Positions 32,702 to 42,323 of a DNA stretch of 45,256 nucleotides are shown here, one piece after another. Origin of the DNA: Bacteroidota bacterium (GTDB taxonomy: Bacteria; Bacteroidota; Bacteroidia; Bacteroidales; VadinHA17); contig QKGI01000043.1 of NCBI GenBank assembly GCA_003250475.1, positions 1 through 45,256 of the forward strand. The letters are read 5' to 3'. The notes below the pieces were generated by a model. It had not been told where the DNA came from, did not search any database, and saw only the letters and a program-made list of their open reading frames with translations. Positions within the stretch are counted from its first letter, which is position 1, and the number at the start of each line of letters is the position of its first letter. The translations under genes were made by a program, and so were the position numbers.

Positions 32702-32709
32702 CAAAGATA
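32702..32709 (-). promoter_or_regulatory. Possible -7 box of the tRNA-Val locus
   Basis: Minus strand TATCTTTG, 9 bases before the 5' end of the broken tRNA copy at 32692. No TTG is found at the usual distance, so only the -7 element is supported. Confidence 0.4.
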
Positions 32710-32726
32710 AGTATTTTTTGAATTTC

Positions 32727-34250
32727 TTACTCGATCATCACCGGAGTGTTGAACGTGAACAGAAATGAAGATCCCTTCCCCTGTATTGATTCAACCCATA
32801 TGCGTCCTTTCATGAGCTCTGTGAGACGCTTGCAAATGGCAAGCCCCAGCCCTGCCCCCTGGACCTTCGGCACATCCTCATTCCAGTATTGAACGAACGG
32901 CTGGAAGATGTCATCAAGCCTGTCGGACCGTATCCCCTGCCCGGTATCACTGACGAAGTAAGTTATGGTGTACCTGTTCTCACTGCGTGATATGCGGTAT
33001 CCGTATTTTATCTCCCCCTCGTCGGTGAACTTGATGGCATTGCTTACAAGATTGCTCAGTATCTGGCTCAGCCTGAGCTCGTCTATGTACTGGAACACAG
33101 CCTTTTTCGTTGTGTCGGTTACAGGAATAAGGACGAGGTTCCTCTTCCCTGCCGCATCAAGCTCATAGTTAAGGGAAGAGGCCATGGAGGATACAAAATT
33201 GTTAATGTCGACATTGGTGTATTTGATCTCCATGCTGTTGCTCTCTATCCGTGACATGTCTATCATGTCATTGATAAGCCTCAGCAGTCTCTGCGAGTTG
33301 ATCTCTATCAGCCTGACCATCTCCGCCTTCTCCTCATCGTTGGTGTCCATCGAGGTGAGGATATTCAGGAAGCCGAGCATTGCATTGAGAGGTGTACGTA
33401 TCTCGTGGCTGAAGTTGGCAAGGAATGTTGTCTTGAGCCGGTCAGACTCCTCGGCCTGGCGGCGGGCAGCGATCAGGTCATCCATGATCTTCTGCGTCTC
33501 GGTGATATCCTGGCAGGTGCCGTAACGGTAAGCCTGCCTGCCGTTATCGTCATACTTAATGTTGGAGTTGACGGCTACGGCCTTTACCCTGCCCTGCGGC
33601 GTTATTATGCGGTACGATAGAGAGAACGACTCCTTCTTCTTCTCTATGGCATCTTCTATGGCTGAGATCAGGTATGACCTGTCTTCAGGATGAGTGAAGG
33701 CAATATTTTCCTGGAAGGTGAAAGAGAGATCACGTGTTTCGTCGTAGAAGATCCTCGATATTTCTTCCGAACCGATGTATTTGTTTGTCTCGGGACGGAA
33801 TTCCCACCATCCGAAGTGGCCTATGCGCTGGGCCTCACGGAGACGCTCCTCATTCAGTTCAAGGGCCCGCCGGATGCTGTATTCTTCTGTCACGTCGCTT
33901 ATCAGGCTCACATGAAATTTTTCCGAGTAGCTGGTCTGTACCCTGATGATGATGATTCTGCCGTCCTTGCATCTGGCAGGTCTTATGACCGACCCCTCCG
34001 CTTTACCGCTGCTGAGAAGCTCATCTTCTTCCGATTCAGTTGAGATATCGAGCGGTGTCATCTTCTGCAGCTCCTCGTTGGTGTAGCCAAAAAGCCCGCA
34101 GGCAGCTTTGTTTACCTTGATGAACCTGTTGGTGGCGTTGTCAATCAGCATGATTGCATAGCCTGCCTTATCAAATACCTCCTTATACCTGTTGAATGTA
34201 ATACGGGCGAATAGACGCTTTATGAAACCTCCTGATGAGAGACTTGTCAC
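32727..34250 (-). CDS. PAS-domain sensor histidine kinase, cytoplasmic
   Basis: A 507-residue kinase with no membrane segment. Two PAS domains lie at about 20-130 and 140-260; the second, with GRVKAVAVNS and YRYGTCQDIT, has the PAC ending. The HisKA dimerisation helix has the phospho-acceptor histidine in ANFSHEIRTPLNAM. The HATPase domain shows NLVSNAIKFTDEG (N box), DTGQGI (G1) and GAGLGLAI (G2). There is no receiver or output domain, and no response regulator gene is adjacent, so it is an orphan kinase. It likely senses an intracellular cue such as redox or a ligand bound by PAS. No terminator was found in the 61-base gap before pbpC. Confidence 0.92.
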   Translation of the reverse strand: MTSLSSGGFIKRLFARITFNRYKEVFDKAGYAIMLIDNATNRFIKVNKAACGLFGYTNEELQKMTPLDISTESEEDELLSSGKAEGSVIRPARCKDGRIIIIRVQTSYSEKFHVSLISDVTEEYSIRRALELNEERLREAQRIGHFGWWEFRPETNKYIGSEEISRIFYDETRDLSFTFQENIAFTHPEDRSYLISAIEDAIEKKKESFSLSYRIITPQGRVKAVAVNSNIKYDDNGRQAYRYGTCQDITETQKIMDDLIAARRQAEESDRLKTTFLANFSHEIRTPLNAMLGFLNILTSMDTNDEEKAEMVRLIEINSQRLLRLINDMIDMSRIESNSMEIKYTNVDINNFVSSMASSLNYELDAAGKRNLVLIPVTDTTKKAVFQYIDELRLSQILSNLVSNAIKFTDEGEIKYGYRISRSENRYTITYFVSDTGQGIRSDRLDDIFQPFVQYWNEDVPKVQGAGLGLAICKRLTELMKGRIWVESIQGKGSSFLFTFNTPVMIE

Positions 34251-34311
34251 TTTACCTTAAAGTTAGGTTGCTTTGCAGCGGTAAAAATAAACCTTTTTCC
34301 CGATTTGTCCA

Positions 34312-36747
34312 TTACAGTGTTCCAATACAGTAAAACCTGCGTGAGACGGTCACCCCCCTGTCGTCCACGGCAGTGATGACATGTTCACCCTCCCCTGCCC
34401 GGATCTCTGTCTGGTGCACAAACCTCGTCGTGCCGATGTACCTGTTGTCAAGATGCCAGTAAACCGTTGCATCCCTTCTCCTGTGGGCGATCTCAGGGAG
34501 CATCGACATGAGCTGTCCCTGCAGGCTTCGCGGTATGAAAATGCGTGCATCCTTCGGGGGATATATGAATTCCATGGAGGGCACCTGCATATCATCGGCA
34601 CATCCGGTGAGGAGAGGCGGGAGGGTGTGATATGACGGGTTGTGCATGCGGTAGTAATACTCCATTGCCGGAGGCAGGACAAACCACGACGTGGCAGTCA
34701 TCTCATCAGGTGTTGAGCAAGAGCTGTTGACCCTGAATTTACCTGTCTTATCGAGGTTGATTATTTGATGGTACGGACAGGCATCGCTGCGCAGCCCCGT
34801 CTCAGGTATCCACTCCTCTCTTCTTTCTGTACAGTCGGGCCCTGCCCTGTAACCGCTGGCGGCACATACCCCGGCCAGGGTCATCCCCTCCTCCGGGCGG
34901 GTGAACCACTCCTGTGTGCCGGGTTGCAGCAGCCTGATGATATCGAACAGCAGGGGAGCCGCTGACGAGATGCCTGACAGACCAGGCCTGCCCTCCCCGT
35001 CGGCATTGCCTGCCCACACCCCCGCCACATGAGTAGGGGTAGTGCCGACAGCCCAGGCATCACGGAACCCGAAGCTTGTTCCCGTCTTCCATGCCACCTC
35101 GGGAGCGTTGCCGAAGTATTGCCATCCCGTCTCGGTATCCGGCCTGTTGACCCTTTTCAGGGCTTCATATGTCAGCCATACTGCCGGTGCCGACAATGGG
35201 GGTGAAGGATCGTTTGTTGCACGTGCAGTGTCACCTTTATGTATCAAGGGCATATGCCACTGCCCGGGGTAGTATTCTATACCGGCGTTGGTCTCATTCA
35301 GCACCCTGGCCATGGAGGCATATGCGCCTGTCAGCTCACCCAGGGTGGCTTCACCGCCGCCGAGGATGAGGGAGAGGCCGTAGTGCGTGGCAGGTTTGTT
35401 GAAGGTGGTGAATCCCATGCGGTGCAGCAGGTCGAGGAAGCGTTCCTCCTCCAGCATCTGCAGCATGCGTACGGCGGGTATGTTAAGTGAGCGGGCCAGC
35501 GCGTCCCCGGCAGGCACGGCGCCGCTGTAGGTGAAGTCGAAGTTCTCGGGGCGGAAGCCCTGGAAGCGGGTGGGTATGTCGGGTATGAGGGCGTTGGGCA
35601 GCATCCTGCCCGAGGAGAGCAGCGCCGCGTAGAGGAACGGCTTCATGATGCTGCCTGTGCTGCGCGGCGCCGTGATCATATCCACCCCGCGCCCGTGCCT
35701 GCCGGTAGTGTCAGGGAGGGTGCTGTTACCCACGTAGGCAACGACGTTGCCCGTGGATACCTCTACCACCATGGCGGCGGAGTTAAAGATGAGGTTGCCA
35801 TCGAGCGATGCCTGGTGCCTGTTGACCAGAGCCGACACCTCTCTCTGCAACCGGGCGTCGATGGTGGTCCTGACCCTGCTGCCGGGGCTCTCCTGCCAGA
35901 TACGTTCGGTGAGATGAGGCGAGAGCGCAGGCATGGGCATGGCCGCCCCGGGGAGAGGCTCGCCCATAGCCAGCGAGCAGGAGAGGCTGTCAATGACACC
36001 CCGCTCTGCCAGCGAGAGGAGGAGCCTGTCTCTCTTATCCCGCAGCCTCGCTGAGTTACGTCCGGGATAGATGAGCGAGGGGGCGTTTGGAAGCACCGCC
36101 AGCGTCGCCGCCTCGGCCCAGGTCATATCCTCTGTGCCCCGTCCTGTATATCTCCATGCTGCTGCCTCAATACCTACAGTATTACCTCCGAAGGGAGCGT
36201 TGGCGGCATAGAGGATCAGGATGGCTCTCTTGGAACGAAACAGCTCAAGCTTGAGGGCCGAGAGCATCTCTACCATCTTACCTGCATATGTCCTTTGGGG
36301 GTTGCCCCGCGCCAGCCGCGCCACCTGCATCGTTATGGTGCTGCCGCCACGCACCGTCTCCCCGGCCCTGATGTTGTCGGTGAGAGCCTTGAAGACAGCG
36401 ACAGGATTGACACCCGGGTGCCAGCGGAAGTACCTGTCTTCATAGTTGACCAGGCAGGTGACATATTTATCCGGCAGGCCGGAGGGAGGAGGGAAGCGCC
36501 ACTGCCCGTCATCCGCCACACGTGCACCGAGGAGGGTGCCGTCGGAAGCCTCAACGACAGTGGAGAGGGGGCTGTGAAAGGATGGCATCGGCGCCGCAAG
36601 CACACATATGATAAGTGCCGCCGCCATGCCGATGACTATCCTGTGCCACAGCTTTAACTGTTTGCGTCGAATGTTACCCCGGCGTACCGGGCGTGTTACC
36701 GGGCCATCCCTGTTCACCTGCCGGTGGAGAAATGTTTTCTGCCTCAC
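34312..36747 (-). CDS. pbpC: Penicillin-binding protein 1C
   Basis: An 811-residue bifunctional peptidoglycan synthase. A basic cytoplasmic tail precedes one membrane helix (about 36-54). The GT51 transglycosylase has its catalytic Glu103 in NYEDRYF and GGSTITMQ at 134-141. The transpeptidase has the nucleophile motif SIMK (Ser366), SLN at 420-422 and KTGTS at 554-558. The C-terminal about 90 residues form the BiPBP_C domain typical of PBP1C. The ATG overlaps the stop of the upstream alpha-2-macroglobulin gene by 4 bases, so the two are translationally coupled, as in E. coli yfhM-pbpC. Confidence 0.95.
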   Translation of the reverse strand: MRQKTFLHRQVNRDGPVTRPVRRGNIRRKQLKLWHRIVIGMAAALIICVLAAPMPSFHSPLSTVVEASDGTLLGARVADDGQWRFPPPSGLPDKYVTCLVNYEDRYFRWHPGVNPVAVFKALTDNIRAGETVRGGSTITMQVARLARGNPQRTYAGKMVEMLSALKLELFRSKRAILILYAANAPFGGNTVGIEAAAWRYTGRGTEDMTWAEAATLAVLPNAPSLIYPGRNSARLRDKRDRLLLSLAERGVIDSLSCSLAMGEPLPGAAMPMPALSPHLTERIWQESPGSRVRTTIDARLQREVSALVNRHQASLDGNLIFNSAAMVVEVSTGNVVAYVGNSTLPDTTGRHGRGVDMITAPRSTGSIMKPFLYAALLSSGRMLPNALIPDIPTRFQGFRPENFDFTYSGAVPAGDALARSLNIPAVRMLQMLEEERFLDLLHRMGFTTFNKPATHYGLSLILGGGEATLGELTGAYASMARVLNETNAGIEYYPGQWHMPLIHKGDTARATNDPSPPLSAPAVWLTYEALKRVNRPDTETGWQYFGNAPEVAWKTGTSFGFRDAWAVGTTPTHVAGVWAGNADGEGRPGLSGISSAAPLLFDIIRLLQPGTQEWFTRPEEGMTLAGVCAASGYRAGPDCTERREEWIPETGLRSDACPYHQIINLDKTGKFRVNSSCSTPDEMTATSWFVLPPAMEYYYRMHNPSYHTLPPLLTGCADDMQVPSMEFIYPPKDARIFIPRSLQGQLMSMLPEIAHRRRDATVYWHLDNRYIGTTRFVHQTEIRAGEGEHVITAVDDRGVTVSRRFYCIGTL

Positions 36748-39700
36748 CTGCCTGCGGTGACAACCACCTCGCGTCCCGGCCTGCGTGCCGCGACACTCTC
36801 ATCATACATGGCCTCGCAGACGACGGCAGGCATGCTGTAGGTACCGCGGTAGGATGCGGTCAGGATGATGAAGAACTTCCTGGTCTCTCCCGGCTTAAGG
36901 CTGAAGTAGGTATATACCCTGTCATCACGGAAGTCGCGGTAATCATAGCCGCTCTCCTTAAGCTGCAGGCCGGCCTCGAAGAGACGGGTGTTCTGTATCT
37001 CCCATCCCGACGGCACCATCTGCGTGAGAGCCAGGTTATTCACCTGCCTGAAGGTGGTGTTGGTGACAGCCACGGTCATGATGAAGCTGTTACCCTGTTC
37101 AAGGGTAGATATGTCGACGGGATTGAGCTCTATGTCGGTGTAGCTGACAGTCATGGAGAGATTGTTCTCCTTTACCGTCATGTCGGCTGAAGCCGGCACT
37201 CCCTGCTCCGTGAAGGTGACGAACAGCGGCTTTTCGCTCTCGTTCTCAATAAGAAGACTGTTGGTGGCCTCAGGGGTGAAGGTTTTAAGTATAGCCCCCT
37301 CGGTGGCAGTGATCTTCTCCTTCTTTCCGTTTAACTCCATCGTGATCTTCACCGGCTTACTGTTGTCACCCTTTATCTTACGGCTGTAGTTCATATACGC
37401 GAAGAGGCCCCATGCCGTGGTCTGGGTACTGAACCAGCTGTCCTGGCTCAGCTGTCCGGCAACCTCTTTCAGCAGCTCAAGCGCTTCTGTGTTGTTTCCC
37501 ATGGTGGTGAGGGTATAGAGTATTATCGACTGGTCCCTGAGGGTGCTTCCGTAGTAATAGTACCTGTAGTCTTCCTCTGTCTTCAGGTTCCTGACATCAA
37601 TAAGTCCCTGAGCCACCTCTGTCCTGCCTGTTATCGAGTAGGCGGCGGCGAGGAACCAGCGGGCCAGTGACGGCAGGTCGGTTATCTCGCGCATACGGTT
37701 CATGGCGCCCTTGTCGGCGGAGCCGGCGAGAGCCAGGGTAAAGAGCCTGTAGGCCTGGTCATTGGCAGTATATCGGTACTGCGGCTGGTATCTCCAGGCT
37801 GATGCCTGTGACCGCTGGTAGGCACTCCACTTGTTTATAAAGCCTGCCGGGATGGCATACCCCGCTTTCTGTGCCTCGATGACGAAGTGGCCGGCGTAAG
37901 ATGTCACCCAGTCGTCAGGATATGTCCTGCCGGGCCACAGCGTGAGCGCCCCGGAAGAGAGTTGCCGCGAGGCGATGCCGCGCAGGGCCTCCTGGACGTT
38001 ATTGCGCACACCGGCAGGATCAGGCAGACCCGATCCGAACAGTTCAGGCAGGTATATCTGCGGGAAAGCGGCGGAGGTTATCTGTTCGGTGCAGCCGTGA
38101 GGGAAGGAGGTGAGGTAACCCAGCCGGCGGCTAAGGTTAACCGATGGCAGCGAGAATACCTCGACGGATGCGGATGAGGTGCCGGCAATGCCGAAAGGCA
38201 TGAAGGTTCTCAGGAATTTCTCCCCGGGGTTGATCATGCTTGTCTCTGCCCTCCTGTCGGGAGGGTTGGGCGAACGCACAGGCACGGTAAGGGAATACGA
38301 AGCTTTCTCACCGCCACCCTCGGCCGTCACCTTTATCTCGGCTGTGCCGGGCTGACCGGCAGTATTAAAGGCCAGCTCCAGGTCCTTGTCGCCGGGCTCA
38401 TTGAAATGCACGCTGCCCGACGGCTCGGTGAAGGTTATCATCTCATTGGCGGTGGCGGAGACGTTTACATCTGTTATGCCCTTCTCCTGGGCAAAGACAG
38501 TCACCGGAAGAGCCACCCTGTCCCCGGGCGACAGTACCCTGGGCGCTGTCGCCAGTATCATCAGCGGGTCAGACACCGTCACGCTCTTCTCTGCAGAGCC
38601 GAAGGTATTACCCTTGCCTGCCGCCGTCACCATGACCCTCACCGAGCCGGTGTACTGCGGCAGCCTGATGACATGTTTGCCGGTCTTGCCCGGGGCAAGG
38701 GTGAAGGGACCGATGAATCTCACCACCGGCTCAAAACGGCGTGCCCTGTTCCTGCTCTGGTCGACGGCGGCTTCCGAGCCTCCCACTGCAAAGGCACGAC
38801 CCAGCTTACCGCCGAAGGCGCCAAAGACGATATCGTAAAGATCCCATGTCCTGACACCGAGGGCATGCTTCACAAAATACCACTTCCACGGATCGGGGGT
38901 CCTGAACCCGGTCAGGTCAAGGAGCCCTTCGTCGACCACGGCCAGGGTGTAGGTCATCTCCTGCCTGTTCTTCTCTTCGATATTTATCTCTACCTCCTGC
39001 TGTGACCTTATCTTGTCGGGCATGGTTATGACAGGGACGAGCTTTGACGACGGGTCTTCGACCATCACGGGGATGACCCCGTATAACCTTACAGGTGCGT
39101 CATTGACCGACTGCGAGTGGGGCTGAAGCATGGTGACATAGAGGTAAGCGTTGGGTGCCATGGCTTTTGTTGCGGTGATCTTCACCTCGCTGTTGCCGGC
39201 CTGGGTCTTCACCTCTTTTATATCAAGGAGGCCGTAGCTGTTTTCAATGGTGATGATGGCGCGGCCGTTCTCCGGTGCCGGGAAGGTGAGGCTTATGTCA
39301 TCGCCCACACTGTATTTGTCCTTATCGGTATTAAGCTGCAGCAGGCTGGCACCGTCGTTGCCGCCGGGCTTCATCCCGTAATCCCAGGGCCAGTCGACGA
39401 GGACTATCATGCCTGTTGAATGTCCTGACGGCAGGGTGGCCCTCACGAGGTAACGGCCCCACCTCTCCTTGTTTATGCTGAACGAGACCTTTCCTTCTCC
39501 TCCCGTGGTGGTTATCTTCTCTGAGAATATGTTGCTGTTTCGTCCGCGTGATATGTATGACCCCAGGTACTCGTCGTCAGACTCCCACCACCAGCGGTAG
39601 TCGAGCTTATATACGTTTATCTCCACCTCGCTGCGCACCGGCCTGCCGTTCTTGTCAAGGGTGACCACACGCACTTCGTTAGGGCGGTCGGTAAAGAGTA

Positions 39701-42302
39701 TGCGGCCTGTGGCTCCCAGGGCAGGGATATTCATTCCCACAAAGGCCGGGTATGGGGCATAGGGAAGGATGGTCTGTGTGATGCTGGCATCACCACCCTT
39801 CTCAAACACGCGTGTCGTGAAGATGGCGTTGAGCATACCGGGGGCCCGGAGGTCGGCATCCGGGGTGAATGACACCGTGGCCTCTCCCGAGCTGTTGATG
39901 CTGCCGTCAAAGATGGTCTGGCTCTCAAACCAGAACTGTGCGGCAGGGTCGTCAAAGTTGTACTGGCCGTATTTGTCGAAGGTGGTCTTCACAGGCTTAA
40001 GGAGCAGGTCAACGGTCGACTTCATGTCGCGTGCCGTGGTGCCGTTCAGCCAGGTGACCTTGAGATTCCCCCTGAGGGTGGTGTTGGCACCACCGCCCAC
40101 GGCCTCGGGGAAGTCGAGCTTCATCTTCAGCCTGTTGGGCTTGACGGTCTCCACCTTGATGATCCTGGTGAAGGTGGCGGCGCCGATGCGCACCTGTGCC
40201 CGGTAGTTACCCGTCCCGGCATCATCGGAAGTGACGGATGTAAAGGCCAGGAACCCCTTGTCATTCAGCGTGGTGACCTGGTCATCTATCCTCTGGCCTT
40301 TATTGTTGTAAAGCTCATAGTGCACGGGGTGCCCTGCCGGCAATCCTGTTCCGGCATCGCGTACTATCACACCTACATAGATTGTGTCACCGGGACGTCT
40401 CACATCGCGTTCGGTGAACAGGAAGGCCCTGATACCATCCTGCGGGGTCTCTCCTGACACATCGAAGGAACTCATTGACAGAGCATTGCCATCAAGGAGA
40501 GAGAGGTAGTTACGATTCTTGTCCTTACGCGCTATGACAAGGAAGGGTTTTCTCGGGCAGGGGATAGCAGCTACGCCCGCCTTATCCGTTGTGACGGTAC
40601 CCATAAGCTGCATCTGGTAGTCATATATCTCAGCCGAGGCTCCCTCAACGGGATCGGCAGTGCGCAGGTCCCTGATAAAGACACGCAGGTTATTGTCACT
40701 GCCACTCTTGGCAATGATGCCAAGATCAGAGGCAAGGATATTGCTGATGAGCTTTTTCTCAGGACTGTAGTAGGCATCGCTGCAGGGGTTACCGCTTTCG
40801 CGCCAGTTGTAGGCATATTCGTAGAAGAGTCCGTCTTCGGAGAGGGAGTAGTAGTCATCCGATCCCTCCCACCTGCGGTCGAGATCGGCGAGATCGAGCA
40901 TCTCCTCATATTTTGATTCCTTGCGTTCGCTGCTGCACGGGTAGAGCGAGTAGGAAGGTCTCATGCCCAGCTCCACACGGTAGAGAATGCCCTGTTCCGG
41001 CTCGATATAGTTAGCCAGGTCGATGGTAAACAGGTTGTAGTTGTTAGGGTCAAAGCCGGCTCCGCCGGTAAGATCTACACGGCCACGATAGACCGGGCGT
41101 CCGAACTGCCTGATGCTGCCGTACCTGTTAGCTTCGCCCATGCTGTTCTGCTGCAGGAAATAGGGAAGGTTGTTTTCAAAGATCTTGATGATGGTGAGAT
41201 CCACTGCACTGAGGTTGGCGGCCATGAAAGGATAGATCAGGTTACCTGATGAGGGCATGATGACACCCCTGCCTGCCTGCCTGATTCCCGGTTCGACGGG
41301 GGTGAAGTTGATGCTTCTGATGACCGGCTCGCCCAGCCTCTCGCCGCGGATGTTCCTGAGAGCGCCGTCGACAGTGACTTCAATGGCTCCCACAACACGG
41401 TCGCCGGGAATGACAAGCAGCCTGTTACCGTCGGCACTCACCGACAGCGGGTGGACAGGGTTCGTTGTCACCATCCCGTCCAGCTCATTGCCGGCGTCGA
41501 GCAGGTCGGAGAACCATATCTCGATGCTCTTGCTGTCACCGGCATTGATCTTCATATCGGTGACGGAGAAGACACCGGCGGCGGGTATGGCAACGGCCAG
41601 TTCACCTTTTACACGGGCACCGTAGGGTGTGCCGTTCCAGCTGACGGTGACAGTGTTCTCCTCCCTGGAGCGTTGAATCTTATTGATGGTGAAGGTGTGG
41701 ACATTGTTGCTTGCATGATCCCAGGTGATCTTTTCATCACGCCTGCCGGCGCGGGCAGTGAGGTATTTCTCCACCTCAGCCTTATCCACATGGTCGGAGG
41801 TCACTATGGTACCCGTCAGCGTATAGGTGTTCCCGTCAGGGAGATCGACAGTGACGGGATTGAGGCTGACGGTGAAACTCTTTTCTACGGTGCGGAACAA
41901 GAGGGGAAAGAAACGGAACCGCTCCTCCACATCTCCCAGCCTGCCCAGGTCAAGAGTCCCCTGGTACGAGGTGGAAGGCTCAAGCAGCTTTGCCGGCTTG
42001 AACACCAGGGTTATATCATCGGCCCACTCGGCAGTACCCTTCAGTGCGGGACTGAATGAGAAGAGGCCCTGTGTGCGGCTGCGGTCGATAGTGGCAGCAA
42101 ACTCAGGAGTGAAGACCACCTGCACCGTACCCGTGGCAGGGATGATGCCGCTGGTATAGGCGGAGATGAATTTACTGAAGCCCTTGTCGATGACAGTGAC
42201 GGCGGGAGAGACAGCAACAGGAGCGCTCTTTTTCTCCGCCTGTCCGCAGGAGATTACGATAACGGCAATAAGAGCCGCGGGGATAAGAAGACGACGGTTC
42301 AT
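36744..42302 (-). CDS. Bacterial alpha-2-macroglobulin, lipoprotein
   Basis: An 1852-residue periplasmic protease-trapping lipoprotein. Lipobox with Cys19 in VISC. A chain of MG-type beta domains runs through the N-terminal about 1100 residues, with TERDVRRPGDTIYVGV in the first well-conserved MG segment. The A2M domain includes VDEGLLDLTGF and PQYTGSVRVMV. The thioester site is CTEQ, Cys1404 to Gln1407, in a HGCTEQITS context; this is the bacterial form of the CGEQ/CLEQ motif. A thioester helical domain and a final MG/receptor-like beta domain follow. The link to pbpC suggests it traps proteases that enter after wall or outer-membrane damage while PBP1C repairs the wall. Confidence 0.94.
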   Translation of the reverse strand: MNRRLLIPAALIAVIVISCGQAEKKSAPVAVSPAVTVIDKGFSKFISAYTSGIIPATGTVQVVFTPEFAATIDRSRTQGLFSFSPALKGTAEWADDITLVFKPAKLLEPSTSYQGTLDLGRLGDVEERFRFFPLLFRTVEKSFTVSLNPVTVDLPDGNTYTLTGTIVTSDHVDKAEVEKYLTARAGRRDEKITWDHASNNVHTFTINKIQRSREENTVTVSWNGTPYGARVKGELAVAIPAAGVFSVTDMKINAGDSKSIEIWFSDLLDAGNELDGMVTTNPVHPLSVSADGNRLLVIPGDRVVGAIEVTVDGALRNIRGERLGEPVIRSINFTPVEPGIRQAGRGVIMPSSGNLIYPFMAANLSAVDLTIIKIFENNLPYFLQQNSMGEANRYGSIRQFGRPVYRGRVDLTGGAGFDPNNYNLFTIDLANYIEPEQGILYRVELGMRPSYSLYPCSSERKESKYEEMLDLADLDRRWEGSDDYYSLSEDGLFYEYAYNWRESGNPCSDAYYSPEKKLISNILASDLGIIAKSGSDNNLRVFIRDLRTADPVEGASAEIYDYQMQLMGTVTTDKAGVAAIPCPRKPFLVIARKDKNRNYLSLLDGNALSMSSFDVSGETPQDGIRAFLFTERDVRRPGDTIYVGVIVRDAGTGLPAGHPVHYELYNNKGQRIDDQVTTLNDKGFLAFTSVTSDDAGTGNYRAQVRIGAATFTRIIKVETVKPNRLKMKLDFPEAVGGGANTTLRGNLKVTWLNGTTARDMKSTVDLLLKPVKTTFDKYGQYNFDDPAAQFWFESQTIFDGSINSSGEATVSFTPDADLRAPGMLNAIFTTRVFEKGGDASITQTILPYAPYPAFVGMNIPALGATGRILFTDRPNEVRVVTLDKNGRPVRSEVEINVYKLDYRWWWESDDEYLGSYISRGRNSNIFSEKITTTGGEGKVSFSINKERWGRYLVRATLPSGHSTGMIVLVDWPWDYGMKPGGNDGASLLQLNTDKDKYSVGDDISLTFPAPENGRAIITIENSYGLLDIKEVKTQAGNSEVKITATKAMAPNAYLYVTMLQPHSQSVNDAPVRLYGVIPVMVEDPSSKLVPVITMPDKIRSQQEVEINIEEKNRQEMTYTLAVVDEGLLDLTGFRTPDPWKWYFVKHALGVRTWDLYDIVFGAFGGKLGRAFAVGGSEAAVDQSRNRARRFEPVVRFIGPFTLAPGKTGKHVIRLPQYTGSVRVMVTAAGKGNTFGSAEKSVTVSDPLMILATAPRVLSPGDRVALPVTVFAQEKGITDVNVSATANEMITFTEPSGSVHFNEPGDKDLELAFNTAGQPGTAEIKVTAEGGGEKASYSLTVPVRSPNPPDRRAETSMINPGEKFLRTFMPFGIAGTSSASVEVFSLPSVNLSRRLGYLTSFPHGCTEQITSAAFPQIYLPELFGSGLPDPAGVRNNVQEALRGIASRQLSSGALTLWPGRTYPDDWVTSYAGHFVIEAQKAGYAIPAGFINKWSAYQRSQASAWRYQPQYRYTANDQAYRLFTLALAGSADKGAMNRMREITDLPSLARWFLAAAYSITGRTEVAQGLIDVRNLKTEEDYRYYYYGSTLRDQSIILYTLTTMGNNTEALELLKEVAGQLSQDSWFSTQTTAWGLFAYMNYSRKIKGDNSKPVKITMELNGKKEKITATEGAILKTFTPEATNSLLIENESEKPLFVTFTEQGVPASADMTVKENNLSMTVSYTDIELNPVDISTLEQGNSFIMTVAVTNTTFRQVNNLALTQMVPSGWEIQNTRLFEAGLQLKESGYDYRDFRDDRVYTYFSLKPGETRKFFIILTASYRGTYSMPAVVCEAMYDESVAARRPGREVVVTAGR

Positions 42303-42323
42303 AATATAGGTTTTACAGGTTGT

